Part shown: piece by piece, positions 28,412 through 37,355 of the stretch
Layout of the letters: every line of letters starts with the position of its first letter
Position numbering within the stretch: the stretch's first letter is position 1
Assembly (NCBI RefSeq): GCF_037477895.1
Contig: NZ_CP132744.1
Span: 124,001-188,000, forward strand
Length of the DNA stretch: 64,000 nt
Reading direction: 5' to 3'
DNA from: Mycetohabitans endofungorum
GTDB taxonomy: Bacteria; Pseudomonadota; Gammaproteobacteria; Burkholderiales; Burkholderiaceae
Notes under the pieces: generated by a model
The model's database searches: none
Seen by the model: only the letters and a program-made list of their open reading frames with translations
Told to the model about the DNA's origin: nothing
Position numbers and translations under genes: made by a program

Positions 28412-28710
28412 CCCTCTGTCCTCGGTACCTGAGAGATTGCGCCGCGCGGCTTGCTTGCCACGCATCGGCGCGCGCCCCTTCGGTGGGTAGCTTGCGCCGC
28501 TGCGTTTGCACGCGCACGGCTGCTACTACCGCTCTCCAGAGTGCGGTGCCGCCCATTGGCGCACACGCGCCAATGGGCGGCGCGGCGTGCGACGACGAGT
28601 CGGCGGTCCGGCGCGCACGGTCCTTTTGCCTGAGAGTTTGTGGGTTGCCCCTTCGGCGGCACCGGCTTGCGATTCGTCGCATGAAGCCGGTGCGCTCTCC
28701 CGGCGCGCGT
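28412..28710 (-). ncRNA. Tandem glycine riboswitch in the gcvT leader
   Basis: Read on the minus strand, two glycine aptamers precede gcvT. Aptamer 1 (about 28710-28608) has GGGAGAGC, GCCGAAGGGGCAA and CTCTCAGGCAAAAGGAC. Aptamer 2 (about 28543-28412) has CTGGAGAGCGG, CCGAAGGGGC and CTCTCAGGTA, closed by CTCTG/CAGAG. Such leaders turn on gcv expression when glycine binds, usually by anti-termination or freeing the ribosome site. The linker between aptamers is about 65 nt and contains its own hairpin, far longer than the usual ten or so. Confidence 0.92.
28548..28581 (-). repeat. Perfect 15-bp inverted repeat inside the riboswitch linker
   Basis: GCCGCCCATTGGCGC (28548-28562) and its exact complement (28567-28581) are separated by ACAC. 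In RNA this forms a very stable hairpin placed exactly between the two glycine aptamers. Confidence 0.9.
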
Positions 28711-28714
28711 GGCG

Positions 28715-28743
28715 ATTGTGCGCGCCGCGCGCCGCTGTGTCAA
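28715..28743 (-). promoter_or_regulatory. Promoter of the gcvTHP operon
   Basis: On the minus strand TTGACA (28743-28738) and CACAAT (28720-28715) are separated by 17 bp. Transcription would begin near 28708, right at the first riboswitch aptamer, which strongly supports the call. Confidence 0.8.
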
Positions 28744-28938
28744 TCGGCTCGCGCGTGCGGCATGCGGTGTCCGCGCCGATCCGGATCGGGACGCGCCAGT
28801 CGTGGTGGCCGACGGCGGCGAACCCGCACGGGCTTTCATTGTGCGAAGCCCACGCGCCGTCCGGTTGCCGCGCTTTCACGCGCCTTTTCGATGATTGCCA
28901 GGCCGTCGGCCGCATCACGGGCGCTGACTGGCAGCGGC

Positions 28939-28963
28939 GTGCCGTGCCGTGCCGTACCGTACC
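28939..28963. repeat. Pentanucleotide tandem repeat
   Basis: Five consecutive 5-bp units, GTGCC three times then GTACC twice. It lies in the ~250-bp gap between the gcv promoter and the helicase gene, which otherwise shows nothing I can support. Confidence 0.75.
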
Positions 28964-28994
28964 GGACCGCGTCCGCTGCGCGGCGTGACGGTAT

Positions 28995-31133
28995 TCAGCC
29001 TGGCTGTTTCTGCAGCAAGGCCTTCAGGCTCGCCAGCCGGTCCTTGGGCGTCATCGGCGCTTCGTCCTGCGTGGGCGGCGGCGCATCGTCCAGACGCATT
29101 TCCGCAATAAAGCGGGACGGCTCGCACACGAGCGTCTCCCTCGCGCGCTTTCGCTTCTTGCAATAGTTCAGATGCAAGCTGCGCTGTGCACGCGTGATCG
29201 CGACATACATCAGGCGGCGCTCCTCCTCGATCCGCGCGTCGTCGATCGGCTCATCATCGGCGCCACCTCGGTGCGGAAGAATGCCTTCCTCGACGCCCAC
29301 CAAAAATACGTGTGGATACTCGAGGCCCTTCGACGCATGGATGGTGGACAGGCGTACCGCGTCCGGATCCTCGTCCTTGCCATCGAGCATCGACATCAGT
29401 GCGACGGTCTGAATCAAACCCAGCAGGTTCTTGCCGGTATCGGCCAGTCCGTCCGCATTATCGTAGCCGTATGCATGTTGTTCGTCATCGTCGTCGGCAT
29501 CCTCGCCGCCCGGCTTGTCGGCTCCGCCGAGCGTGGCGTCGCGCTCCGGTTTCGTGCCTTTCTTCTTGAGCCATTCGAGGAACTCGAGCACGTTCGTCCA
29601 CTTGGTCTGCGCCTGGCGCTCGTCGAATGCGTCATACAGGTACGCTTCGTAATGGATGGCTTCCATCAGGTCATCCAGCAGCGTCGTTGCCGGGTCGGTG
29701 CCGGCCCGTGCCGCGATGCGCTGAATGAAATCGCAGAACACCCGCAGCGGCTCGACCTGACGTGGCGACAGCCGCGCCTCAATGCCGCCCATATAGACTG
29801 CCTCGAACAGTGACACCTTCGCCTGGCCGGCAAACGAACCGAGCGCCTCTAGCGTCGTGTTGCCCACACCGCGGCGCGGCGTGGTAATCGCGCGGATGAA
29901 CGCCGGATCGTCGTCGTGATTAGCGATCAGCCGGAGATAGGCGCAGATGTCCTTGATTTCGGCGCGATCGAAGAACGACTGTCCGCCGGACAACACGTAC
30001 GGGATACGCTCGCGGCGCAGCACCTGCTCGAAGATCCGGGCCTGGAAGTTGCCCCGGTATAGGATCGCATAGTCGCGGAACTGCGCGCGGCGTTCGAACT
30101 TGTGCGCCGATAGGCGGAACACCACCGATTCCGCTTCGTGCTCTTCGTCATTGCATGGCGTCACGGTAATCGTGTCACCCATGCCATGTTCGGACCACAG
30201 CTTCTTCTCGAACAGTTTCGGGTTTTGTGCGATCACGCTGTTCGCGGCGTTCAGGATGCGCACCGTCGAGCGGTAATTTTGCTCGAGTTTGATGACCTTC
30301 AGACGAGGGAAGTCCACTTGCAATTGCGCAAGATTCTCCAATGTCGCGCCGCGCCAGCCGTAGATCGCCTGGTCATCGTCGCCGACTGCCGTGAACGCCG
30401 CGCGCGGGCCGGCGATCAGCTTCAGCAGCTCGTACTGACACGCGTTGGTGTCCTGGTACTCGTCCACCAGCAGGTAGCGCAGCCGGTTCTGCCATTTGTC
30501 GCGCACCGGCTCATTGTCGCGGAACAATTCCGTGGGCAGCCGGATCAAGTCGTCGAAGTCTACCGCCTGATACGCGTGCAGCGTTGCCGCGTAATTGCGG
30601 AATACGATTGCCGCCTGCATCTCGTCCTCATTCTGCGCGAGCACACTGGCTTGCTCCGGCGTGACCATGCCGTTTTTCCACAGCGAAATGATCGACTGGA
30701 TCCTGCGAATCAGTCCCTTATCCGTCGTGCCGACCTGCTCCTGGATCATGGCGAAGCAATCGTCCGCGTCCATGATCGAGAATTGCGGCTTCAAACCGAC
30801 ATGTGCTGCTTCCTGACGCAGGATCTGCACGCCTAGTGAATGGAACGTGCATACCGTCAGCTGATTAACGGGCACTTTGCGGCCTTCCTTGCCAGGCGTC
30901 GTCAGCGTTTTGCCCTCGAGCAGCTTGCCAACCCGTTCGCGCATTTCGGCTGCCGCCTTGTTCGTGAAGGTGACCGCTGCAATGTGACGTGGCTCGAAAC
31001 CTTTTGCCTCGATCAGATAAGCGATCTTCTGCGTGATGACACGCGTCTTACCGCTACCGGCACCGGCAAGCACGAGGCAGGGGCCGTCGAGATAGGTGAC
31101 GGCGGCACTTTGCGCGGGGTTTAGGCCATACAT
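28995..31133 (-). CDS. Superfamily 1 DNA helicase, Rep/UvrD family
   Basis: 712-residue ATP-dependent 3'-5' helicase. Motifs in order: Q motif GLNPAQSAAV, Walker A AGAGSGKT (about residue 25), AAVTFTNKAAAEM, DEYQDTN (motif II), VGDDDQAIYGWRGA, LEQNYRST, and near the C-terminus LSTIHASKGLEYPHVF and VAITRAQ. The overall look is closer to Rep than UvrD, but I cannot separate them by eye. Start 31133 gives a family-like N-terminus; 28 further upstream codons are unconvincing. An acidic insert (EDADDDDEQ) lies near residue 560. Confidence 0.9.
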   Translation of the reverse strand: MYGLNPAQSAAVTYLDGPCLVLAGAGSGKTRVITQKIAYLIEAKGFEPRHIAAVTFTNKAAAEMRERVGKLLEGKTLTTPGKEGRKVPVNQLTVCTFHSLGVQILRQEAAHVGLKPQFSIMDADDCFAMIQEQVGTTDKGLIRRIQSIISLWKNGMVTPEQASVLAQNEDEMQAAIVFRNYAATLHAYQAVDFDDLIRLPTELFRDNEPVRDKWQNRLRYLLVDEYQDTNACQYELLKLIAGPRAAFTAVGDDDQAIYGWRGATLENLAQLQVDFPRLKVIKLEQNYRSTVRILNAANSVIAQNPKLFEKKLWSEHGMGDTITVTPCNDEEHEAESVVFRLSAHKFERRAQFRDYAILYRGNFQARIFEQVLRRERIPYVLSGGQSFFDRAEIKDICAYLRLIANHDDDPAFIRAITTPRRGVGNTTLEALGSFAGQAKVSLFEAVYMGGIEARLSPRQVEPLRVFCDFIQRIAARAGTDPATTLLDDLMEAIHYEAYLYDAFDERQAQTKWTNVLEFLEWLKKKGTKPERDATLGGADKPGGEDADDDDEQHAYGYDNADGLADTGKNLLGLIQTVALMSMLDGKDEDPDAVRLSTIHASKGLEYPHVFLVGVEEGILPHRGGADDEPIDDARIEEERRLMYVAITRAQRSLHLNYCKKRKRARETLVCEPSRFIAEMRLDDAPPPTQDEAPMTPKDRLASLKALLQKQPG

Positions 31134-31211
31134 GGAGCGTAGCGGAGGGCGACGACGCGCGCTGCACGGATGCGTCGCGTCGAACGATGTGGTTCGCTGG
31201 GACCGGGATGT

Positions 31212-31239
31212 TAACACAGCGGCGCTAACACAGCGGCGC
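31212..31239. repeat. 14-bp perfect tandem duplication
   Basis: TAACACAGCGGCGC occurs twice in a row just upstream of the helicase gene (about 80 bp from its start). Probably a replication-slippage product, with no evident role. Confidence 0.85.
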
Positions 31240-31314
31240 GCCGTGGACAGCCGACGCGCCGCGCGGGCCTAAAGTTCGCAGACGGGTTGACTGCGCCGCT
31301 TCGTGCCGATCCGG

Positions 31315-31929
31315 CTATTTGGCTGCGCCTACCATATAGTCAACGGCCGCCTTCACGTCGGCATCGGAAGCGTTCGAGCCGCCTTTGGGCGGCATCGCAC
31401 CTTTGCCGTGCAGCGCGTAGTGGTAGACAGTGTCCATCGACTCCTTTAGCCGTGGCGCCCAGGCCGCCTTGTCACCGAGCTTCGGTGCGCCGGCTATGCC
31501 GGCGGCATGACACGCTTGGCAGACCTGCTGGTACAGTGCCTTGCCAGCCTGCGTGGCGTCCGCGCTTGCGGACGTGGCGGCGCTGCCGGACGGCGGCGCC
31601 GAAGAAATCGCGGCGATTGCGGCGGCTGCAGCTTGCGCGCTGCTGCTACTTGCCGCCGCGGCGGATTGCGTTGCGGCGGCCGATGTGTCGGACGCGCGTT
31701 GGCCTTCGCCTAGGGTGCTCGCGTCGCGGATCTCCACGCGGGCTACGGGTGCAATACGGCGGGAAACCTGCTCGTGCGACAAACCGTCGGTGCCGGCACC
31801 GGTGCGGGTGGCGTTGTCCACATAACTGACGAGCAGCGCAATGATGATGACCGGGAGCGCAAAGCTGGCAATGACCAGCGCGATGAGCTGCTTCGGATTT
31901 TTGATCGGGGCTTCGTGTGCTTCGCTCAT
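31315..31929 (-). CDS. Membrane-anchored c-type cytochrome (c5 family)
   Basis: 204 residues. One membrane helix (about 15-37, LIALVIASFALPVIIIALLVSYV) anchors it in the inner membrane. A long Ala/Ser/Gln-rich linker (about 80-125) leads to a single haem domain with the CxxCH motif VCQACH and the axial-Met segment KGAMPPKGG. It probably carries electrons on the periplasmic side, perhaps to a terminal oxidase or peroxidase. Start 31929 is the Met before SEAHEAP; the rightward extension lacks support. Confidence 0.85.
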   Translation of the reverse strand: MSEAHEAPIKNPKQLIALVIASFALPVIIIALLVSYVDNATRTGAGTDGLSHEQVSRRIAPVARVEIRDASTLGEGQRASDTSAAATQSAAAASSSSAQAAAAAIAAISSAPPSGSAATSASADATQAGKALYQQVCQACHAAGIAGAPKLGDKAAWAPRLKESMDTVYHYALHGKGAMPPKGGSNASDADVKAAVDYMVGAAK

Positions 31930-32224
31930 GCTGTCTCGTCTCTCTAACAATGGATTCGGTAAAGCGTGGTAGCGAACGACAGGACCTGCCAAAACGACTG
32001 CCGATAACAACCGTCGATCGATTATAGACGCAAAGAAACGGGACGTGACGGAGCTTCCCGTGCGATCAAGCGGGTGTTTACCCAATCAAAGCCCGAATGT
32101 ACCGGTGCCAATCTTTACCCCGTGTCATCACCTACTGAGAGCTTGGTAAGCCGGGGACGTCTATGTACGGGAATCGTTGCGGGACCCGCGATGGCTGGGG
32201 GCTGGTATTTCCCCCCATATCGGA

Positions 32225-32253
32225 TGGACGACACAGTCGAGTTGCGTTATACT
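32225..32253 (+). promoter_or_regulatory. Probable promoter of the tRNA-Arg gene
   Basis: TGGACG (32225-32230) and TATACT (32248-32253) are 17 bp apart and about 50 bp upstream of the tRNA. The remaining gap back to the cytochrome gene (31930-32224) shows no gene. Confidence 0.5.
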
Positions 32254-32301
32254 TTTGGACTGCTTTAGCGTCCGTTTTCCTCGGATGCCCTTCAATATGA
32301 T

Positions 32302-32377
32302 GCGCCCGTAGCTCAATGGATAGAGTACTGCCCTCCGAAGGCAGGGGTTGCTGGTTCGATCCCAGCCGGGCGCGCCA
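32302..32377 (+). tRNA. tRNA-Arg (CCG)
   Basis: 76-nt cloverleaf: acceptor GCGCCCG/CGGGCGC, anticodon arm CTGCC-CTCCGAA-GGCAG with anticodon CCG, T-arm with GGTTCGATCCC, and encoded CCA (32375-32377). The integrase gene ends 66 bp downstream, so its 3' end is the likely insertion site of an element. Confidence 0.97.
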
Positions 32378-32442
32378 AGCCTGATAAGGCTTCCAGCGGT
32401 TTCGCTACAGCACCGTTACCTCCCACTACAGTGAAATTACAG

Positions 32443-33564
32443 TTAGCCGGCGGCGGTTAGCCGTGTTTCTGTCGTTGCTGACGATGTTGCCTGCGGTAAC
32501 TCGATACCCTGAGCGGCCGGTAGGTGTGGCCGTACCCACTGCGCCAGGTGAGCGGCCGACAGGTGCGCGTAGCGCTGCACCATTTCGAGCGTTTCCCATC
32601 CACCCAACTCCTTGAGCACCTGCAACGGCGTGCCGCGCTGTACGTGCCAACTCGCCCACGTGTGCCGCAGATCGTGCCAGCGGAAATCGCGGATGCCGGC
32701 GCGCTTCAGAGCCTTTCGCCAAGCAGCCGTCACCGTCTGGTAGACCGGCTTACCGTGGTACACGAACACGCTGTCCACGAACTTGGGCGAACGCTTCTTC
32801 GGGAGTTGGCGCCGCAATACGGCGATTGCCATATCGGACAGCGGCACCGTAATCGCCTTTTTCGCCTTCGCCTGGTCCGGATGAATCCACGCGACGCGGC
32901 GCACGATGTCAACCTGCGACCATTGCAGCCCGGTCACGTTCGAGCGCCGCAGGCCCGTTTCGAGGCTGAAGTGCGCCATGTCGGCAAGATGTTCGGGCAG
33001 CTCGGCGAGCAACCGTTCGGCTTCCGTCGGCGTGAGCCAGCGGATCCGCTTTTGCACGACCTTCGCGCACTTCGTTATCGGTGCGCGATCCAACCATTCC
33101 CATTCGACGGCAGCGTTCAACACGGCCTTCAGCACGCCGATGACGCGGCGCACCGTGCCGGCGCTGACCGTCCTGTCGGTTGTCACGATGCCGCGCTTCG
33201 TTCGTACTACGCGGGGTTCCCGCCGCTTTGCCAGCGCGATCGCGTCGATGCGGCTGCGGTCGATATCCACCAGGGCGACGCCGGATAGGTGTTGGTCAAG
33301 CCAGCGCAGGTGCGTTTTCGATGTTTCCAGGCTCGGCAACCCCTCGCGTTCGCCGACATACCGGATGACTGCATCGTTCCAGGTATAGCGCGGCTTGTGG
33401 CCGAGCTTCACCTGATTCCACAACTCGACCTTCAGGCGGTCGTAGAACTCCTGGGCCTGCGTTTTGTTGCTGGTGCCAGTGCTGCCTTGTACGACCGGAC
33501 CGCCGCCAGGCGGGGCGAGGCGGTAATACCAGTTGGGACTGTTACTGCGTTTATAGAGCGACAT
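32443..33564 (-). CDS. int: Site-specific tyrosine recombinase (integrase)
   Basis: 373-residue integrase. The catalytic set is visible: Arg206 (ETGLRRSN), a Lys near 235, His297 and Arg300 (WHDLRHTWASWH) and the nucleophile Tyr332 (QRYAHLS). Trp323 replaces the usual second His in GGWE, which is common among phage integrases. The N-terminus (MSLYKRSNSPNWYYRL) is the DNA arm-binding part and looks like a true start. Its 3' end faces the tRNA-Arg, 66 bp away, fitting insertion into that tRNA. Appears intact. Confidence 0.93.
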   Translation of the reverse strand: MSLYKRSNSPNWYYRLAPPGGGPVVQGSTGTSNKTQAQEFYDRLKVELWNQVKLGHKPRYTWNDAVIRYVGEREGLPSLETSKTHLRWLDQHLSGVALVDIDRSRIDAIALAKRREPRVVRTKRGIVTTDRTVSAGTVRRVIGVLKAVLNAAVEWEWLDRAPITKCAKVVQKRIRWLTPTEAERLLAELPEHLADMAHFSLETGLRRSNVTGLQWSQVDIVRRVAWIHPDQAKAKKAITVPLSDMAIAVLRRQLPKKRSPKFVDSVFVYHGKPVYQTVTAAWRKALKRAGIRDFRWHDLRHTWASWHVQRGTPLQVLKELGGWETLEMVQRYAHLSAAHLAQWVRPHLPAAQGIELPQATSSATTETRLTAAG

Positions 33565-33884
33565 TTTCTAACTTCCTCCTGCTGATCGCCCTGCACAACT
33601 CGCGGAATCCATTCTCCGGCGAGGTAGCGCTGCAGAGCAACTGTCGAAAACATCCAGCGTTTGCCGACCTTCCGACCGGGCAACGTGCCGGCCTTGGCTT
33701 TCAGGCGTACGGTTTCGGGATGCGCGCCCAGCATGGCGGCAGCGCCGAGCAAATCAACCGTTGCCGCCTGGGGGGCGGCCGAACTTCGCGCGGCGGGAGC
33801 ACACGCAGCGCAACTCGTGGATTGATGGATTGCGTCCTGAATTCTCATAAATAATTGATTTTTAACAATTTGTTGTGCCATCAA
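33432..33884 (-). CDS. Small HTH protein, excisionase-like
   Basis: About 150 residues; a MerR/excisionase-type winged helix is visible at roughly 43-95 (VDLLGAAAMLGAHPETVRLKAKAGTLPGRKVGKRW), as in Xis and AlpA proteins that bend DNA and control integrase. The N-terminal 40 residues are Ala- and Cys-rich, and the true start could be Met13. Its last ~44 codons overlap the 5' end of int by 133 bp, an unusually long overlap; that tail is basic and probably dispensable. Likely directs excision of the island. Confidence 0.65.
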   Translation of the reverse strand: MMAQQIVKNQLFMRIQDAIHQSTSCAACAPAARSSAAPQAATVDLLGAAAMLGAHPETVRLKAKAGTLPGRKVGKRWMFSTVALQRYLAGEWIPRVVQGDQQEEVRKCRSINAVTVPTGITASPRLAAVRSYKAALAPATKRRPRSSTTA

Positions 33885-33896
33885 TTGCCATCATTT

Positions 33897-34135
33897 AGGC
33901 ATGGCAAGGGTCAAAAACTCGTGGCCTAAAAAATAGGCAGCGTTCGTCACTCATGGCAAAACGCACATGACTCGTGGCAGCGCGTTGGGGCTGATTTCTT
34001 GCCTTCTTTGTATCCTTTCTTCTTATTTTTCAATAATTTAGAGAGAGATAAGATAGGGGTGGGGAGGGCCGGCACAAAAACCAGACTCGTGGCAAAAAAG
34101 GCCCAACTCGTGGCAAATCGAGCATGACCCATGGC
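33897..34135 (+). repeat. Iteron array, candidate replication origin
   Basis: Six direct copies of ACTCGTGGCA or one- to two-base variants begin at 33917, 33949, 33970, 34085, 34106 and 34127; a weaker copy begins at 33897. Within each triplet spacings are 32/21 and 21/21 bp, and the triplets are 115 bp apart, all near whole helical turns. Between them is an AT-rich stretch (about 34000-34062, TTCTTATTTTTCAATAATTT). This is the layout of iteron origins, next to a primase-helicase gene. No good gene lies between 33885 and 34396. Confidence 0.7.
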
Positions 34136-34396
34136 GGTACTCTTCTCAAGAATCAAGGACTTACGAGCGCACCCCCCCAAAAACCACGACTCGCATGCGC
34201 TACCTGGGCGGTTCCCGCGTGGCAAAACCCGTGTGCGGCCCTGCGCCCGCGCCGCTCGCGACGTTGCCCGGCCGTTTCGGCTCGCTAGGGAGTGGGGCGA
34301 AGTGAACTGAGTAGCGCAATCTATGACCGCTATGCGATTGGATGAAATGAAGGAAGCGGCTACTGCCGCACGGTGGTTGCAAGGGCTGAAAGCGGT

Positions 34397-37189
34397 TCAT
34401 ACGTGCCCCCTTGCAAGCGCGTCGGTTGCCAAGTCTTCACGAATGGACACATGCAGGCCGAAGCCGGTTAAGCGTTCGAGTGAGATCGGTGTGAGATACG
34501 GCACACGACGGGTATAGATGCGACGCTCCACTTCCTTGTCGCCGACGACGACACCGGCGTGCTTGAGCTGCGCTTTGAATACGCGGTCGGACTTTACCGG
34601 CAGGCCGTTCCACTTATCACGTAGGCTGCTCGTGTGCGCGATGTGGTCCATCACGTGACCGGTGCGCAGCAGCAGACAGAACTCACCATCGACAGTGTCG
34701 AACGTGAACGGATGCTTGTAATTGCCGCCGTCGATCTCGGACAGCACGGTTTCCATGATCCAGACCCATGGCTCGCGGTCGGCGCTCGTCTCGGCGATGT
34801 GGCCGTTCATCTCGGTGAGCAGGTCGCGCGGGAAGTCGCCTTCGCTCGGGTCCATGCCGGCGAACTCGGTCAGGTAGCGCCAGGCGAGCGCGACGGCCGC
34901 GTAGTTACCGGCCATGCGCTTGGCGCCGTCGTCCTCGCCGCTCGCGCGGCAATGGGCCAGCGCCATGTCGCGCAGCTTCGCGTATTGCTCAAGCACAGCC
35001 TGCTTGTTCAGGCTGGCGAGGAATTCGAGCCATTGCCGGACCGGAAAGCGCGGCAGATTGTCGGGCAGCAGCGGGCCACGTTTGCCGGTCAGCGTCGTGC
35101 GCACGAGTTTGCCGAGCAGACTGCGTACCGGTACGTCCTCGCCGGCCAGCATCACCGGTGCGCACAGCAGGTATTCGGTCATATCGGTGCCGCGGCGCGT
35201 GACGGTGTACTGGTAATTCTCTTGCAGCAGCCCAACCGCCTTATCGATCACGTCCTGCCGGCGCGCGGACAGCTCTTCCCATCCGACCGGGTGGCTCGTG
35301 TGGCTAATGCTGGTCAGCAGGCGAAATTCCGTTTGCAGCGACTGCCCGGAGAACATTGTGAATGCAAGCGAGCGTTCGAGCCGCTTGATCAGCGTTGACT
35401 TACCTGCACCCTTGTTCGCCTGGATCGTGATATGTGGCCAGAAGCCGAGCAGTGCTTTTAGATGGCCGCCCAGCGACCACACAAGCGGGATTGTCGCGGC
35501 GTTCTGTTTAAACGTCGTTTGGTAGGCGGTGATGACGCGGCGCGCGTCGCTGACTGGGCCGCTTGGGAACGTCAGATTGTGATACGGACATTGTTTGTCT
35601 GCTTCGGTGAAATAGCAGTCTGGGCCTTCGTTGACGATTAGTCGGCCGTCGCGCCATGCGAGCCCGACGAAGTTTGCCGCCTGGCGCGCGCCGAGGTTGG
35701 CGCCGCGCTCCAGGATGTTGACCATGCGCTTGAACGGCGCTGGCGCCCAGATCGGGCCGAACTTGCCCCACTGGTCGACGTTGTGCAGCTGGTCGTCAAG
35801 CATCACGCGGCGGATCAGCTGCGCGCCGTGCCGTGGCGCCTGCACGGACACGGCGAAGTAGACGGTCGGCGCTTGGTCGGCGTCGCCCGTCATCGTTGAC
35901 GTTGCGCTTGCGACCGACACGCGGCTGATACCGGCGATGCGAAAGCCGCACAGATCCGTCATCACGGGCGTTTCAACGCCGGATTCCTCGTTGCGGTCCA
36001 TTTTTGTGATGTAGCTGGTGAAGTCCGGGCGTACGCGAAAGCGCCAGTATTGCGCGAAGTCGTGCGACGGCAGAAAGATGCGTGGCCGGCCGCGGCGCGT
36101 GGCGTCGCCGGCCAGGCCTGCGATCAGCCAGGGCTCGATCTGCTCAAGCGCGCGCGCTAGCTCGGTCGGGCCGCGCAGTTGCAGGTAGTCGTTCACATCA
36201 TTGATCGGTTTGCGTGTCGTCTCGCCGTCCGCGAGGTCAGCGAGCCAGCCGGCCTGGTCAACGAGCACGGCACTGATATTTAGGCTCGTGAGCCGCTCGT
36301 AGAGTGCCCACGCAGCTTCAGGCCCCGGCCGGTGGCCGGCGCGCGGGTGGTCGTCCGAGAACGGCTCGTCGTTGTCCAGGCAAATGACGACTTGTTTGCC
36401 GCGCAGGAACGCGAAGTCGATGTCGTTGACGTTAGCGAGGCCGCGCAGCGCGAGCGCGGCGGTACCGGACATTGCGCAGGTATCGACCGACAGCGCATTG
36501 ATCGCGCTTTCGACGATGAACACGCGCTTCGCCTTGTCGAGCTGGCGAGGATCAGCGCTCCAGCCGTAACCGGCTTTGTCGCCCTGCGTCTGCGTCTTAA
36601 CGCCACCGTTGAGTGTGGGATCGACATAGCGCATATCGACGGCGACGACGCGGCCGTCGCCCGGCGCGCGCACGATGAACGCGGCGGCCGGGCCGGCGTG
36701 GCCGACCTCGCCGGCGGCGACCTTCGAGCTCGTCCAGGTGTTGAAGCCCAGGGTGCGCGCGGCGATCGCCGTGTCCATCGCCGCGGCGCAGATACCGCGG
36801 CCACTGAGGTAGCCGCGCACGCGATCGCGTTCGGCCAAGCACCGATCGGCGATGTATTCGACGGTCGATTTCTCGCGGTGCTCGGCGTGCGTTGGCCGGT
36901 CCAGTGGGATACCGTAGGCATCGTGCAGGTAGCGCACGGCGTCGGCGACGGTGCCGCCACGGGCGTGGATCACCAAGTCGATGCACGAGCCGCCGGCGTC
37001 GGCGCTGTGGTCGCGCCAGCCGGTGCCGTGCTTCGGATGGTTCACATAGATCGACAGGGACGGGCTCTTGTCCTCGTGCTGCGGGGAGTGATAGAGCGCC
37101 TTGTCGCCGCCGCGACCGCGCCTTAGGCCGAGCCGGTCGGCGAGGTCGTGCAGGTCGATGCGTTGTTTCAGTTCGTCGATCGAGGCCAT
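34397..37189 (-). CDS. Primase-helicase of a satellite or plasmid-like element
   Basis: 930-residue replication protein. The N-terminus resembles the CHC2 zinc-finger region of primases (YHSPQHEDKSPSLSIY ... GGSCIDLVIHARGG) but most zinc cysteines are replaced. A Toprim primase core follows at about 222-280 (VFIVESAINALSVD; KQVVICLDND). The C-terminal half has a Walker A motif, ANKGAGKST, near residue 590 and a helicase-like domain. The layout resembles the P4 alpha protein: primer synthesis plus unwinding. It reads toward the iteron region, and its stop is about 260 bp from it. Confidence 0.78.
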   Translation of the reverse strand: MASIDELKQRIDLHDLADRLGLRRGRGGDKALYHSPQHEDKSPSLSIYVNHPKHGTGWRDHSADAGGSCIDLVIHARGGTVADAVRYLHDAYGIPLDRPTHAEHREKSTVEYIADRCLAERDRVRGYLSGRGICAAAMDTAIAARTLGFNTWTSSKVAAGEVGHAGPAAAFIVRAPGDGRVVAVDMRYVDPTLNGGVKTQTQGDKAGYGWSADPRQLDKAKRVFIVESAINALSVDTCAMSGTAALALRGLANVNDIDFAFLRGKQVVICLDNDEPFSDDHPRAGHRPGPEAAWALYERLTSLNISAVLVDQAGWLADLADGETTRKPINDVNDYLQLRGPTELARALEQIEPWLIAGLAGDATRRGRPRIFLPSHDFAQYWRFRVRPDFTSYITKMDRNEESGVETPVMTDLCGFRIAGISRVSVASATSTMTGDADQAPTVYFAVSVQAPRHGAQLIRRVMLDDQLHNVDQWGKFGPIWAPAPFKRMVNILERGANLGARQAANFVGLAWRDGRLIVNEGPDCYFTEADKQCPYHNLTFPSGPVSDARRVITAYQTTFKQNAATIPLVWSLGGHLKALLGFWPHITIQANKGAGKSTLIKRLERSLAFTMFSGQSLQTEFRLLTSISHTSHPVGWEELSARRQDVIDKAVGLLQENYQYTVTRRGTDMTEYLLCAPVMLAGEDVPVRSLLGKLVRTTLTGKRGPLLPDNLPRFPVRQWLEFLASLNKQAVLEQYAKLRDMALAHCRASGEDDGAKRMAGNYAAVALAWRYLTEFAGMDPSEGDFPRDLLTEMNGHIAETSADREPWVWIMETVLSEIDGGNYKHPFTFDTVDGEFCLLLRTGHVMDHIAHTSSLRDKWNGLPVKSDRVFKAQLKHAGVVVGDKEVERRIYTRRVPYLTPISLERLTGFGLHVSIREDLATDALARGHV

Positions 37190-37355
37190 CGTGATGGATG
37201 TTGCTTAGGTAGTTGCATGGGATAGCGGCTCGGATGGAATGGCTCGCCATGGCGGGGGGCCAAGCCACGTGCACAGCGCGTTGGCAAGCTGCTCACATGG
37301 CGTAGCGAGGCGAGCGCGTGGCGTCGCGTCGCACGGCGCCGCGCCGGTCAGACGT

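Noticed and set aside
33947..34225. A 92-codon leftward frame in the iteron region
   Set aside because: Its repeated CHE/ATS words come from the complement of the iterons; no ribosome site and no protein-like composition.
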